In this document: positions 1 to 9,301 of the stretch, one piece after another
How the letters are laid out: the number at the start of each line of letters is the position of its first letter
Position numbering within the stretch: the first letter of the stretch is position 1
Assembly: GCA_033816765.1 (NCBI GenBank)
Contig: CM066290.1
Location: forward strand, 2,480,001-2,544,000
Origin: Nothopassalora personata
Taxonomy: Eukaryota > Ascomycota > Dothideomycetes > Mycosphaerellales > Mycosphaerellaceae
Length of the DNA: 64,000 nucleotides
Direction of reading: 5' to 3'
Notes under the pieces: model-generated
What the model saw: the letters and a program-made list of their open reading frames with translations, nothing else
Told to the model about the DNA's origin: nothing
The model's database searches: none
Translations under genes and position numbers: made by a program

Positions 1-262
1 TGGCACATCATGATAAAGGAGTCTTGTCGCAATTGACAAGCACAGTGATCTTCGAAGTCCTCGACTCAACGAAACGAGAGCTCCGTCCCATGCTTTCATC
101 ACTTTGTCTCAAAATATAACACAACCTAGGCGGCTTTCTTCTTTCGCATCCGTTCGACCCATCGCACTGGGCCCGGCATCACCACGAACTGCTGCAAACT
201 GCTGCACGATATCATCGCCCAGTCATTGTCCACGACCTCTCGCACATACCCAAGCTCCAACA

Positions 263-805
263 ATGTGCTACCACAAATACACTCACTACACTTCCTGCGT
301 CGAGCACGTGCCAATGCACACACATATGTGCCCCAAGAACCTCAATGAAGACGCCACACGAGTTATATTCTGCGAAGACTACCAAGCAGTACGATCAAGC
401 ACCACATCGCCATGTCCCTACTGCCTACCAAGATCGACAGTCACAACTCCAACGCCATCGTCTGGTCGATATGCCTACCCAACACCGCCAAAGACTGCAA
501 CACCTGGGTCTACGAGATGACTCCCGGGCCGCTGGCTGCATCGAGGCAGGAAGAAGGAGTTGCAGCCAGCGGAAAGATTGCATCTGCGGCTGAAGAGAAA
601 GTTGAGGGAACAGCTGAGTGTTGCGAGGAGGAAATTAGGGCATCGGACGAGCGAGCCGACTTTTGTAAGGTGCTATCGGCAGCCTGCTCAGCAATATCAA
701 CCACATTATCACAGCACGGAAAATGGTATCGCTTACTACCACGATGTCGACAACCACGGCAACGAGAGGGGGTGGAGCGTGTATCGAACAGCATCGCCAT
801 TTTGA
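263..805 (+). CDS. Small Cys/His-rich fungal protein, interrupted by one in-frame TGA
   Basis: ATG at 263 in a good context (caacaATG). The N-terminal part is rich in Cys, His and Tyr and starts MCYHKYTHYTSC. It continues through HVPMHTHMC and FCEDY to CPYC, a pattern resembling short uncharacterised proteins common in filamentous fungi (recalled resemblance, not a search). The frame meets TGA at 518-520, but the same frame stays open to a TGA ending near 805 and is rich in Arg, Lys, Leu and Glu, so it looks coding. Either a short intron spans the stop (a weak donor near 509 and an acceptor near 548 are possible but poor) or the gene is broken. No function can be assigned. The next gene (992-1321) is convergent. 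Confidence 0.45.
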
Positions 806-991
806 GTATGAGCGATATGAGCGGGCGACATCAGGTGTCACGTGGTTGGGTAGTGAGAAGCAAAAAGGAGAGATGTGCATAACTGCAATTCGATGATTTT
901 GACTGCCGTGCCTTATGCAATGCCTACTTCTTTTCCCTTCTCACCAGCAATAATCTATTACCTCGTCTTAGGGAAAGGGTTAGAGATGCTG

Positions 992-1321
992 TTACAAGTT
1001 GCCCGAAACCTTCTTAGCCTCTTCCAATGCCGCCCATGCCCGGTGAACCTGTTGATTGACGGAGTCCGAGTACTTATCATCATCATTAAGCGAGACCACG
1101 CCCTTCCTCCGCCCTGTCATTTGCATGTCCGCGTCCATCGTGTCATCGAAGTCGAGCGATTCCTTTAGAATCGCAGCTACCTCGACGTGGTTGAGATTCG
1201 GCAGTACTGTAAGGTAAGAATTAGCATTAGCAGATCTTATCATATACCTATAGGACGTACCCTTCTTTAGAGCGTCGTTACAAAGACACGAAAGTTCGAT
1301 GCGCCTTTCCGAGTAATTGCG
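992..1321 (-). CDS. 3' end of a truncated host gene (two exons visible)
   Basis: The minus strand shows a last exon at 992-1206 ending in a stop at 992-994. It is preceded by a 54-nt intron (1207-1260) with a GTACGT donor, a GCTAAT branch-like site and a TTACAG acceptor. A further exon runs from 1261 to about 1321, after a possible CTAG acceptor. Spliced, the frame is continuous: it reads ERRIELSCLCNDALKK, then VLPNLNHVEVAAILKES, then an acidic Asp-rich stretch, ending AALEEAKKVSGNL. The family is not recognised. Upstream of about 1325 the DNA turns AT-rich and RIP-like, and no further exon can be read, so the 5' part is lost or mutated beyond recognition. Confidence 0.5.
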   Translation of the reverse strand, partial: RNYSERRIELSCLCNDALKKGTSYRYMIRSANANSYLTVLPNLNHVEVAAILKESLDFDDTMDADMQMTGRRKGVVSLNDDDKYSDSVNQQVHRAWAALEEAKKVSGNL

Positions 1322-2040
1322 CTAGCCTTGTAGTATACATGAAGATCGCGGAAGCTAGAGCGCCTAACGAGCGTCTTATAGCGCTATTATTAGCTATTTC
1401 TAACGAAGGGGTAATCGTACTAGGAGGATTTAGTAGTCTCGCGAGTATAATTCTTCGCTTGTAGAATACTCCTATACCTACCTGTATACTAGAAATTACT
1501 TCTACGTCTATGTCTCGTAGAATATAACTACTATATCCTTAAATTTCTAAAATCTATTCCTATATCTATAACTTATATAAAGTTATTATAATAAGCTATT
1601 ATATTAAGCTTAGAGTAGTTATATAGTAGAGTAATTCTATAGTATAGAGAATATATACTCTACTAGGTAGAAAGTAAAAAGTATATAGCAATATACTACA
1701 GATCTAATATTAACTCTCTAAGATCTTTTATCTATTATTAATAGTAAAACTTTAATAATTTTAGTATTTAAATTCTTTACGTTATAAGCTTTAAAATTAC
1801 TATACTATATAATATTAATTAGCTCTAGGTCTTTAAATATAGAAACAGTATAAAAATTAAATATATAAAAGATTTAGAAAAGTATAGCGTTTATAAACAT
1901 TTAATAAATATTAGAGGACCCAGAAGCATCTTTTAGCGATAATGTAAGAACATAGGAGTTATATTCAAAAGATATAGATGTAGGAGTGTCGCGCGATATA
2001 AGATATCTAGATATTGGAGTATTTGCCCGATAAGAAGGCG
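1322..2040. other. AT-rich, RIP-like DNA without a readable gene
   Basis: This stretch is dominated by TA steps and A/T runs, most extreme at about 1500-1950. No open frame or recognisable element could be read. It could be the mutated 5' part of the gene to its left or an old degraded repeat. Confidence 0.6.
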
Positions 2041-2470
2041 GCTAAATATACGCATGCAAGTCCCTTAAGGGTTACGATGTGTGGACAGGACCGCAGGACA
2101 GGACTAGTGGGATTTGACGGTCCATGCGGAGTATGCTGGAGCGGAAAGGCTTTCAGGACCTAATGCCTGAGAGGACGGGAGTCCGAGATAGAAGAGGATG
2201 GGCCGTGAAGTGTAATGAGAGATGTGTGCTTGGGCCTTCCAGGACCAGATACCACTTCCGGTTGGGATTGGCCTCAATAGGACACTGCCAGTGCCATCTT
2301 CCTCAAAGTATGTTGAAGGCATTGGTCTGGACTTCTGTGTAGTCCCATGCGTTCTCCCCGACGACTTGGGAGACCGCCCGACGTAGAACTACAGCTCCTC
2401 CGCAAAAGTGTCCGCGACTGCCAAGATCGGCTTTATTCTCAAGAAACAGCTCACCTGTTCACAACCTTAT
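2041..2470. other. Normal-composition island without a supported gene
   Basis: Between two RIPed tracts lies about 430 bp with ordinary CA and TG content. Open frames exist on both strands over 2104-2342, but they overlap each other, have no recognisable motif and no splice context, so neither is called as a gene. It is probably host flank next to the Tc1/mariner insertion. Confidence 0.5.
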
Positions 2471-2566
2471 ATTGCGACACACTAATATTGTGCAGCTTAA
2501 TGCTTTCAGAATTCATTGTATACGTATTAAAGAATAGATTGTGCAACTTTAAGGTGTATCGGTCTA

Positions 2567-2730
2567 TTAGTATTTAGTATACTAGCCCTTAGCTTTAATA
2601 ACTGCTTCTATCCGCCTAGGCATAGACTCTAGCACTACGCGTATCCGTTTAGAGGGTATTGCTGCCTAGGTAAGCGGCAAAACACGCTTAAGCTTAGTCC
2701 GTTATATGTCCTTATTAGTAATTAAGTCGA
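2567..2730 (-). pseudogene. C-terminal end of the RIPed Tc1/mariner transposase
   Basis: Read on the minus strand from the R1 boundary, the frame contains RVVLESMPRRIEAVIKAKG followed by a stop at 2567-2569. This is the usual end of Tc1-family transposases (an ..MPRRI..VI.AKG-type tail). The in-frame stops are all TAA or TAG at plausible Gln/Trp positions. It continues the frame that stops at 50378 on the far side of the nest. Confidence 0.7.
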
Positions 2731-2928
2731 TATAAGGACCGTAAGGCTATAAGGGGATGTCGTAATATATAGTACGCCTACGATCTTCTAATTGTAGATG
2801 AACTAAAGCTTACTTTCCTTTATAGACGCTATACGCGTCTCCTAGTATACGTATACGCGTTACGTGCGGTATACTAAGCCGGGTATAGCCGTATTATATA
2901 TAAGGGTTAGCTATAGGCTACTCTTATA
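2731..2928 (-). repeat. R1 3' LTR (198 bp)
   Basis: Starts TATAAGGACC (RIPed TGTAAGG) and ends CTCTTATA (RIPed CCTTACA). It matches the LTRs at 50175-50372 and 27197-27394 throughout. Confidence 0.85.
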
Positions 2929-3284
2929 ACTACCTCCCCTTCTAGGACGAGCTACTTTTAGCTCGCGGCTTTAGGAGGTTTCTATATAAGTAATCTATCT
3001 ACTTCTCGTAGATTCCGTTACTATACGACCCGACTACGGGTCTCGTACGTGTCGTTATTAGGATTATAGGTAGGTAAAGTTATAGTTACTAGGTTAACTA
3101 ACTTAAGGGTTTAAGAAGTATAGCCTCTCCCTCCTTTTCCTTCTTTTTTCTTATACTACGTTCTCGTAGCGTACCGTACCCGTACTACTAGCGATCTACT
3201 AGCTCCTCGTAAGCGACTACTAAGTAACCCGCTAGTACTACTATAGCTTTAGACGAAGCTATTTAAGACTAGCTCCGCTAGAAG
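2929..3284. other. R1 non-coding tail between the LTR and the young insertion
   Basis: This RIPed tract corresponds to the segment next to the R2 antisense ORF: 3173-3284 aligns with 20468-20585. No gene is readable. It ends in AGAAG, the left copy of the young element's target duplication. Confidence 0.6.
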
Positions 3285-3693
3285 TGTTACGGTTCTGATC
3301 TGGGGCTGAAGGAAGCTAACCAATCAGACCTCCACAATTGGTGGGCGCTTCCGCCCGAGAAGTGCTCTCTCACCCGCAGGAATAAAACCAAGGAACCGAG
3401 AGAGCAACTGAAGTGATCTCCTTGATCTCGTTGATCTCGGTGATCTCGAGAGAGCATGGAGAGCATGGAGAGCACGGAGAGCAAACGCTCTATCTCCTTT
3501 GTATTTAGGAACGCTAGAAACCCTTATGGTTCTGATGCGTTCAACTCATGTTACTATCTCACTGATTGGAATACAACTCTTATTCCTATCATTCATCTTC
3601 GCTCAGCTTGCTTCAGCCTCTCCAAAGAATAATACCGCCACGTGACTTGACTTATCTCTCTTTTGAGACTAGCCCTGGAACGAGACAATAACA
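3285..3693 (+). repeat. 5' LTR of the young chromovirus (409 bp)
   Basis: Runs from TGTTACGG to AATAACA. It contains about four tandem 9-mers around TGATCTCGT (3413-3450) and about four around GAGAGCATG (3450-3483), a TATTTAG at 3502 that could position transcription near 3530, and a CACGTG box near 3641. A 65-codon minus-strand frame inside it is repeated in the other LTR and is not a gene. Confidence 0.95.
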
Positions 3694-3703
3694 CTTTGAA
3701 CGC
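3694..3703 (+). promoter_or_regulatory. Probable primer-binding region, possibly self-primed
   Basis: The bases after the 5' LTR do not start with TGG, as tRNA-primed elements usually do. TTGAACGC at 3696-3703 is complementary to GCGTTCAA at 3537-3544 in the LTR, close to where transcription would start below TATTTAG. Tf1-like elements prime from their own 5' RNA end in this way, so this is a plausible but unproven analogue. Confidence 0.35.
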
Positions 3704-3710
3704 CCTCAGG

Positions 3711-5729
3711 ATGAGCGCTACTCAAGCAGCTGGCAGGGGAACACCCGCCCCCAGCGAAGCAGGAAGCATCCGCCGTGCGCCACCACAACAGACTACCACC
3801 ACGAAGGACGATGAGTCTGATGACGATGACGAGTCTACTCCAAGGAAGAACGACGTTAAGGCCGCCAAGCCAGACCTCTTCCATGGAGACAGAGCCAAGT
3901 TCGACGACTGGATCAATCAGATGGATATGTATCTCATGTTCAACCCAGTCGATGCCAATAAGAGGACTATCTTCGCCATCACGTACCTTCGCGGAAGTGC
4001 GCAGAACTGGATCAAACCTTACCTTAAGGAATACCTTGAAGGTATGGGACGATTAGACCCCACTGGAATGTTCAGGAGCTACACCCTTTTCAAAGAAAAG
4101 ATGAAATCAATCTTTGGAACCTCGAACGAAGTCCAACAGGCCATACGAATTATTCAACACCTAAAGCAGAAGACGTCTACTTCAGAGTATGCCGCCAAAT
4201 TCGAAGAATACGGACAAATCACCGGATGGGACCAGACGGCGTTGATGACTATGTTCCGACGTGGACTTAAGGACTCCGTCAAGGACGAGTTGATAAGACA
4301 CGGGGGACGGATCACCAACCTCGAAGAGCTAATGAAGGCGTCGATCAACATCGATGACCAGCTCTGGGAACGACACCAGGAGAAGAAATACGACTCCAAA
4401 GTAGGAGGAATAGCAGGATACGCTCCGGATCGCAGACCCTTAGGAGGATACGTTGCGAAGGGAGAATTCTCACGACAAAGCCAACCCTACTATGGACCAC
4501 AGCCAATGGAACTGGACGTTACCCAACGAGGACGGAAGATCGATAAGAGTAGGGGCCACGGAAAGCCCTTCAAAGGAAAAGGAAAACTCACATGTTATGC
4601 CTGTGGCAAGGAAGGCCACATGGCGCGAGATTGCCGCGGTAAAAATATGGTGCGCCGCGAGCAATTCAATATGATGCAACCCCGAACTAGTAAATCTGAG
4701 AGCAGCGTTGGATCTCGAGGAGATACCGACTATACTCGGAGAGTGGAGGAGAGAGCTAGCAACAGAAACACGACGCCTCTCCTGGACCCCTCAGAAGGAC
4801 GAGGAGGATACCATGGGCAGCAAATGGTGGTCATTCCATTTGATGCGAAGAACCAACCACGACAGTTCAACATGATGACACGAAGAGTCGACTACGAGAC
4901 CGAATCCGAGTCTCGAAATGGTCATGGAAGCCTTCATTGGCGATTCTGTTACCAAGACTCGTGTCAAATCCACTACGCCGCGAAATCAGGCGCAGGGTAT
5001 TGGCCTCAGCAACCACGAGGAACCCTAGGAGCGACGCATAGGCAAAACGCCACGCTCAGAGAAGTGGACATCGATGAATCCTACTTCAACGAAGATGGAA
5101 GCGATAAAGAAAATCAGGACCCAGGATGGAACGGATCATGGTCACCAGAACCACAGGAAGAAAGTCAAGAAACCACCGGGCTAGATACCATCGAGGAAGA
5201 ACAGGATCCGGAAGAATCCAGCGAAGAAGATTCCTCCGAAGGAGAAGAGAGCGACACTGACGGCGACAACGAACAACTTACCTTCACGGTAGATGCACCT
5301 AAAAAACTGTACGACATGATCATCTACCTACAAAGAAGGCACGAGGAATTCCTACCTAAGATAGGTGGACGAAGGAGGCTACATTCCATTGAGTTTGACA
5401 AGACACTCGACACCCTACGAGGCATGGCCTGGGGATACCCACTCATGGAAACAACCGAGAATCTAGCAACCACCGTTACAGAACGACCACCGATAGGAAG
5501 CCGAATAACAGGAACCGGATATCTTACACCGTCAGGAACATTTATATCGAATGAATTACGCAACATAGTGCAGCACGCACGCGCACTCTACTCAGAAACG
5601 CAGAAGATCCAGGAACGCAACAGACTACAAGTGTGGACACAGGGCAACGAGCTACAGGTTCTAGCCGAAGCCTCTAGGCACGAAGCACAGCGAACCACAT
5701 ACCATTCGGGAAAAGGATCAGCTCCCTAG
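3711..5729 (+). CDS. gag: Gag capsid/nucleocapsid polyprotein of the young chromovirus
   Basis: 672 codons from ATG 3711 (MSATQAAGRG) to TAG 5727-5729. The frame is open upstream into the LTR, but the first ATG is 3711. The middle holds a retrotransposon-Gag capsid region (for example WINQMDMYLMF and YLRGSAQNWI). A CCHC zinc knuckle CYACGKEGHMARDC lies at residues 295-308, expected to bind genomic RNA. After that comes a long, poorly structured and very acidic tract rich in Glu, Ser and Asp (about residues 470-530). Gag forms the virus-like particle in the cytoplasm. The pol frame begins 2 nt after the stop, in the -1 frame. No disabling mutation is seen. Confidence 0.9.
   Translation: MSATQAAGRGTPAPSEAGSIRRAPPQQTTTTKDDESDDDDESTPRKNDVKAAKPDLFHGDRAKFDDWINQMDMYLMFNPVDANKRTIFAITYLRGSAQNWIKPYLKEYLEGMGRLDPTGMFRSYTLFKEKMKSIFGTSNEVQQAIRIIQHLKQKTSTSEYAAKFEEYGQITGWDQTALMTMFRRGLKDSVKDELIRHGGRITNLEELMKASINIDDQLWERHQEKKYDSKVGGIAGYAPDRRPLGGYVAKGEFSRQSQPYYGPQPMELDVTQRGRKIDKSRGHGKPFKGKGKLTCYACGKEGHMARDCRGKNMVRREQFNMMQPRTSKSESSVGSRGDTDYTRRVEERASNRNTTPLLDPSEGRGGYHGQQMVVIPFDAKNQPRQFNMMTRRVDYETESESRNGHGSLHWRFCYQDSCQIHYAAKSGAGYWPQQPRGTLGATHRQNATLREVDIDESYFNEDGSDKENQDPGWNGSWSPEPQEESQETTGLDTIEEEQDPEESSEEDSSEGEESDTDGDNEQLTFTVDAPKKLYDMIIYLQRRHEEFLPKIGGRRRLHSIEFDKTLDTLRGMAWGYPLMETTENLATTVTERPPIGSRITGTGYLTPSGTFISNELRNIVQHARALYSETQKIQERNRLQVWTQGNELQVLAEASRHEAQRTTYHSGKGSAP
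5708..5714 (+). promoter_or_regulatory. Candidate -1 ribosomal frameshift heptamer
   Basis: GGGAAAA is phased as G GGA AAA in the gag frame, 12 nt before the gag stop. The -1 frame is open from 5678 into pol with no stop. This fits the X XXY YYZ rule for Gag-Pol fusion. Termination and reinitiation at the ATG 5732-5734 is the alternative. Confidence 0.5.
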
Positions 5730-5731
5730 GA

Positions 5732-8700
5732 ATGAGCGACCGGAGGGAGTTATGCAATATTCAGGCTCACGCATCGACATCAAACACAGTTTTCCAGACA
5801 CAAGCAATCGTTAACGGACACAAGACTAGTGTCATGATCGACTCAGGAGCAGCGGGGAATTTTATCTCCGAGTCTTTCACAAGAAGAAACGGGTTAGCTA
5901 CCCTAAAGAAGAAATGGGGTTACGAGTTGATCGCGGTAAACGGATCATCGTTACCTAGCGTGGAATGGGAGACGATACCATTGCCACTGGCTATCCAACA
6001 GCACCACGAGAATGTTACCTTGGATGTCACTGATATGGCCAGTCATGACATAGTATTAGGTATGCCTTGGTTGAGAAAGCACAATCCAGTAATCGACTGG
6101 AGAAGAGGAGTACTCACATTTAGGGAATGCGATTGCGTTGTCGACATTCAGCCTGCGCAGTGGCAGCGTTCACTGGCAGATGAGGCAAGGAAACAGCTAA
6201 ACGAGATACAGCTTGCGCCGAATAGAAGGACAGAAGAACCACCTTCGACCGGGACAGACACTGGCGTGGGGCCGCCGGGTCACGAAGTCACTGGAAGTGA
6301 TGGAAGTAACGCACCATCGAAGAATACTAACATCTCAGAGTTGAGTATTCCCAAGGAGTATCGCAAGTGGTCGCGACTCTTTGAAGAGGAAAGAGGCAAA
6401 ACCGCCTTACCTAAGCACCGCCCATGGGATCACAAGATCAACATTCAGCCAGGGAAAGAGCCTCCATGGGGACCCCTATATCAAATGTCTGAGAAAGAGC
6501 TACAGACCCTACGAGAATGGCTGAAGGAGAAGCTAGCCAAAGGATGGATAAGAAGATCCACCTCAAGTGCAGGAACTCCATGCATGTTCGTTCCAAAAGC
6601 AAACGGGAAGTTACGACTCGTACAAGACTACAGGAAGTTAAACGAGATCACGATCAAGAACCGATACCCGCTACCCAACATCGAAGAAGCACAAGACAGA
6701 TTAACCGGATCGGACTGGTACACGAAGATTGACCTACGAGATGCCTTCTACGCTATACGGATGGCAGAAGGAGAAGAATGGAAAACCGCTTTCAGAACAA
6801 GATACGGACTCTACGAATTCTTAGTTATGCCAATGGGATTAACCAATGCACCCGCATCCTGCCAGGACCTTGTTAACGAAACACTTAGAGACCTACTCGA
6901 CGTATGCGTTATCGCCTACATGGACGACATACTGGTCTACACAAAAGGATCCCTACAGGAACACATAAAACAAGTCCAGGACGTCTTCGAACGACTCACG
7001 CAATCAGGATTCAAGACGGCACCCGAGAAATGCGAATTCCATAAGAAAGAAGTCAAATTCTTAGGCTTCATTATCAGCACTACAGGGATAACGATCGACC
7101 CTGCAAAGACACAGTCAATCAGAGAATGGCCAGAACCGAAAACAGTCAAGGACGTACAATCATTCCTTGGACTAGCGAACTACAACCGGAAATTCATTAA
7201 GGACTACTCAAAGACAGCAGCACCAATGACGATGCTTACAAGAAAGGACGTCACTTGGAAATGGGGAAAAGAACAGATTGAAGCATTCAAGAAACTCAAG
7301 GAACAATGCGCTTCAGCCCCTACGCTTCGATTATTCGATGGTAGCAAGGAAGTCCACATCGAGACCGATGCGTCTGATATGGCAATAGGCGCGTGTCTAA
7401 CGCAGACACACGATGGGCAGAGACACCCAATAGCCTATTACTCCCGGAAAATGACCACAGCGGAACAGAACTACGACATCCATGACAAAGAGCTTCTAGC
7501 CATTGTTGCTGCCATGCAACATTGGAGAGTATATGTCGAGGGCCCACCGAAGTTAACGATTCTTTCTGACCACAAGAATCTTACGTACTTTACGACGACG
7601 AAAGAACTTACTCGAAGGCAAGCCCGCTGGTCGGAGCTGCTGGGACAGTATAAGTTCGAAATTAAATATACTCCAGGACGAGAGAATGGCCGCGCCGACG
7701 CGCTGAGCCGAAGAAGCGACTACATGGAAGGAAAAGAACCAGTGCAACATAAGATATTAAAGACAAACCCCGACGGAAGTCTTAGTGCCAACACAAGAGA
7801 ATTCAACAACATCGTACGGATATTAGGCGACAGGAACGAACAATTCCCTATATCGCAAGGAAAATACCAAGTACCTAAGGATCGAGAAGAAGAATGCATA
7901 CGACAACATCACGACGGACCAACTTATGGACACCCTGGAACTTCAAAAACTATGGACCTAATACAGCGCAGTTTCTCCTTTCCACAGATGAGACTTAAGG
8001 TGTCACGCTACATTAAACAATGCGTACACTGCCAACGAAACAAGGCTGCGAGACATGCAAAATACGGTCACCTACAGTTCAGGACACCACCGACGAAACC
8101 ATGGGACGAAGTCACAATGGACTTTATTACGAAACTCCCACCGTCAAGAGATCAAGTTACGAAACAACCATACGACACGATACTAGTCATGGTTGATAGA
8201 CTTACGAAATACGCACACTTCATTCCTGCATCAGAAACGTACAATGCAGAGCAGCTCGGATACCTCGTACTGGATAGACTTATCCGATACCACGGATTCC
8301 CTCAAGCGTTTATAACGGACAGAGACAAGCTATTCACATCAAACTACTGGAAGACGCTTATGGGAACGATCGGAATCAAACACAAGCTGTCAACAGCATA
8401 TCATCCGGAGACAGACGGACAAACCGAAAGGATGAATCAAACGCTAGAACAATACCTACGACACTACATCAACTATGCACAAGACAACTGGGTTTCATTA
8501 CTGCCAATAGCGCAGATTGCACTAAACAACCACAAATCGGAGACAACTTCAACGACGCCATTTTATGCGAACTTTGGTAAAGATCCTAACCTATTCGGAA
8601 TACCTGGATCCCATCCACAGGCCGAGAGAGCAATCGTGACGACGGATACTCTTAAGGAAGTGCACAAAGAAACACGCAAGGCGATCGAAGATGCACAACG

Positions 8701-9163
8701 AAAACTGTCTCAACAACGGCAGGACACGAGAAAAATGGCACCTCTGCTAAAAAAGGGGGATAAGGTCTATCTCCTTACAAAAAATTTGAGAACAAGAAGA
8801 CAGACCAAGAAACTAGATCACGTTAAAGTCGGACCATTTTTAATCGACAAAGTCGTAGGACCAGTTAACTATCGACTACGACTACCACCTGACGCAAAAA
8901 TCCACCCAGTCTTCCATATCTCTAAGCTGGAACCCGCAGACGCCAGAACACCTTGCCAAGAGAGCTTCCATTTCGAGCCGGAAGCAGAAAACGAATTTGA
9001 AGTCGAAAAAATCCTAGATAAAAAGGGTCAGCGATACCTTATCAAATGGAAGGGATACGACGAATCAGAAAATACCTGGGAACCAAAAGAAAACCTACGA
9101 AACTGTCAGCAGAAGATTCGGGAGTATCAAAACGGCGCTTGCTCAGAAGTAACCACACCATAA
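5732..9163 (+). CDS. pol: Pol polyprotein: protease, RT, RNase H, integrase, chromodomain
   Basis: 1143 codons, unbroken. Order: aspartic protease with DSGA at residues 37-40; reverse transcriptase with YMDD at 396-399; RNase H with the TDAS acidic site (D546) and a later HDKELLA motif; integrase HHCC zinc-binding region starting near H726 and ending CVHCQ; integrase core with D797, D863 and E899 (35 residues between the last two). A chromodomain at about 1089-1135 (YLIKWKGYDESENTWEP) places it among the chromoviruses, whose integrase is thought to be guided to modified histones. All catalytic residues are present, so the element looks potentially active. It is expressed by frameshift from gag or by reinitiation. 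The antisense ORF converges on it 138 nt downstream. Confidence 0.95.
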   Translation: MSDRRELCNIQAHASTSNTVFQTQAIVNGHKTSVMIDSGAAGNFISESFTRRNGLATLKKKWGYELIAVNGSSLPSVEWETIPLPLAIQQHHENVTLDVTDMASHDIVLGMPWLRKHNPVIDWRRGVLTFRECDCVVDIQPAQWQRSLADEARKQLNEIQLAPNRRTEEPPSTGTDTGVGPPGHEVTGSDGSNAPSKNTNISELSIPKEYRKWSRLFEEERGKTALPKHRPWDHKINIQPGKEPPWGPLYQMSEKELQTLREWLKEKLAKGWIRRSTSSAGTPCMFVPKANGKLRLVQDYRKLNEITIKNRYPLPNIEEAQDRLTGSDWYTKIDLRDAFYAIRMAEGEEWKTAFRTRYGLYEFLVMPMGLTNAPASCQDLVNETLRDLLDVCVIAYMDDILVYTKGSLQEHIKQVQDVFERLTQSGFKTAPEKCEFHKKEVKFLGFIISTTGITIDPAKTQSIREWPEPKTVKDVQSFLGLANYNRKFIKDYSKTAAPMTMLTRKDVTWKWGKEQIEAFKKLKEQCASAPTLRLFDGSKEVHIETDASDMAIGACLTQTHDGQRHPIAYYSRKMTTAEQNYDIHDKELLAIVAAMQHWRVYVEGPPKLTILSDHKNLTYFTTTKELTRRQARWSELLGQYKFEIKYTPGRENGRADALSRRSDYMEGKEPVQHKILKTNPDGSLSANTREFNNIVRILGDRNEQFPISQGKYQVPKDREEECIRQHHDGPTYGHPGTSKTMDLIQRSFSFPQMRLKVSRYIKQCVHCQRNKAARHAKYGHLQFRTPPTKPWDEVTMDFITKLPPSRDQVTKQPYDTILVMVDRLTKYAHFIPASETYNAEQLGYLVLDRLIRYHGFPQAFITDRDKLFTSNYWKTLMGTIGIKHKLSTAYHPETDGQTERMNQTLEQYLRHYINYAQDNWVSLLPIAQIALNNHKSETTSTTPFYANFGKDPNLFGIPGSHPQAERAIVTTDTLKEVHKETRKAIEDAQRKLSQQRQDTRKMAPLLKKGDKVYLLTKNLRTRRQTKKLDHVKVGPFLIDKVVGPVNYRLRLPPDAKIHPVFHISKLEPADARTPCQESFHFEPEAENEFEVEKILDKKGQRYLIKWKGYDESENTWEPKENLRNCQQKIREYQNGACSEVTTP

Positions 9164-9190
9164 GACATGGTAACTTTTGAGCAAACGGAC

Positions 9191-9261
9191 GACTGGAGTA
9201 GGAATCGAACACGACCTCAAGAGTGTAGACAGCTTGCGCTCTACCACTGAGCTACCCAGCC
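9191..9261 (-). other. tRNA-like sequence inside the young element
   Basis: Read on the minus strand, the 71 nt begin GGCTGGGTAGCTC and contain an A-box-like TAGCTCAGTGGTAGAGC and a B-box-like GTTCGATTCC. The ends pair over 7 bp (GGCTGGG with TCCAGTC, two G-U) and the D arm closes (GCTC/GAGC). The anticodon arm has only 4 bp with an 11-nt loop and the T stem is poor, so this is a tRNA-like remnant rather than a confident tRNA gene. No anticodon is assigned. It lies between the convergent ends of pol and the antisense ORF. Confidence 0.45.
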
Positions 9262-9301
9262 GATTGATAAGAACAGGGACACAACTTACAAATAAATACC
9301 C

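Noticed and set aside
3287..3484. 65-codon minus-strand frame, repeated exactly at 9944-10141
   Set aside because: It lies wholly in the LTR and is repeated because the LTR is. It is made of tandem 9-mers and has no gene-like context.
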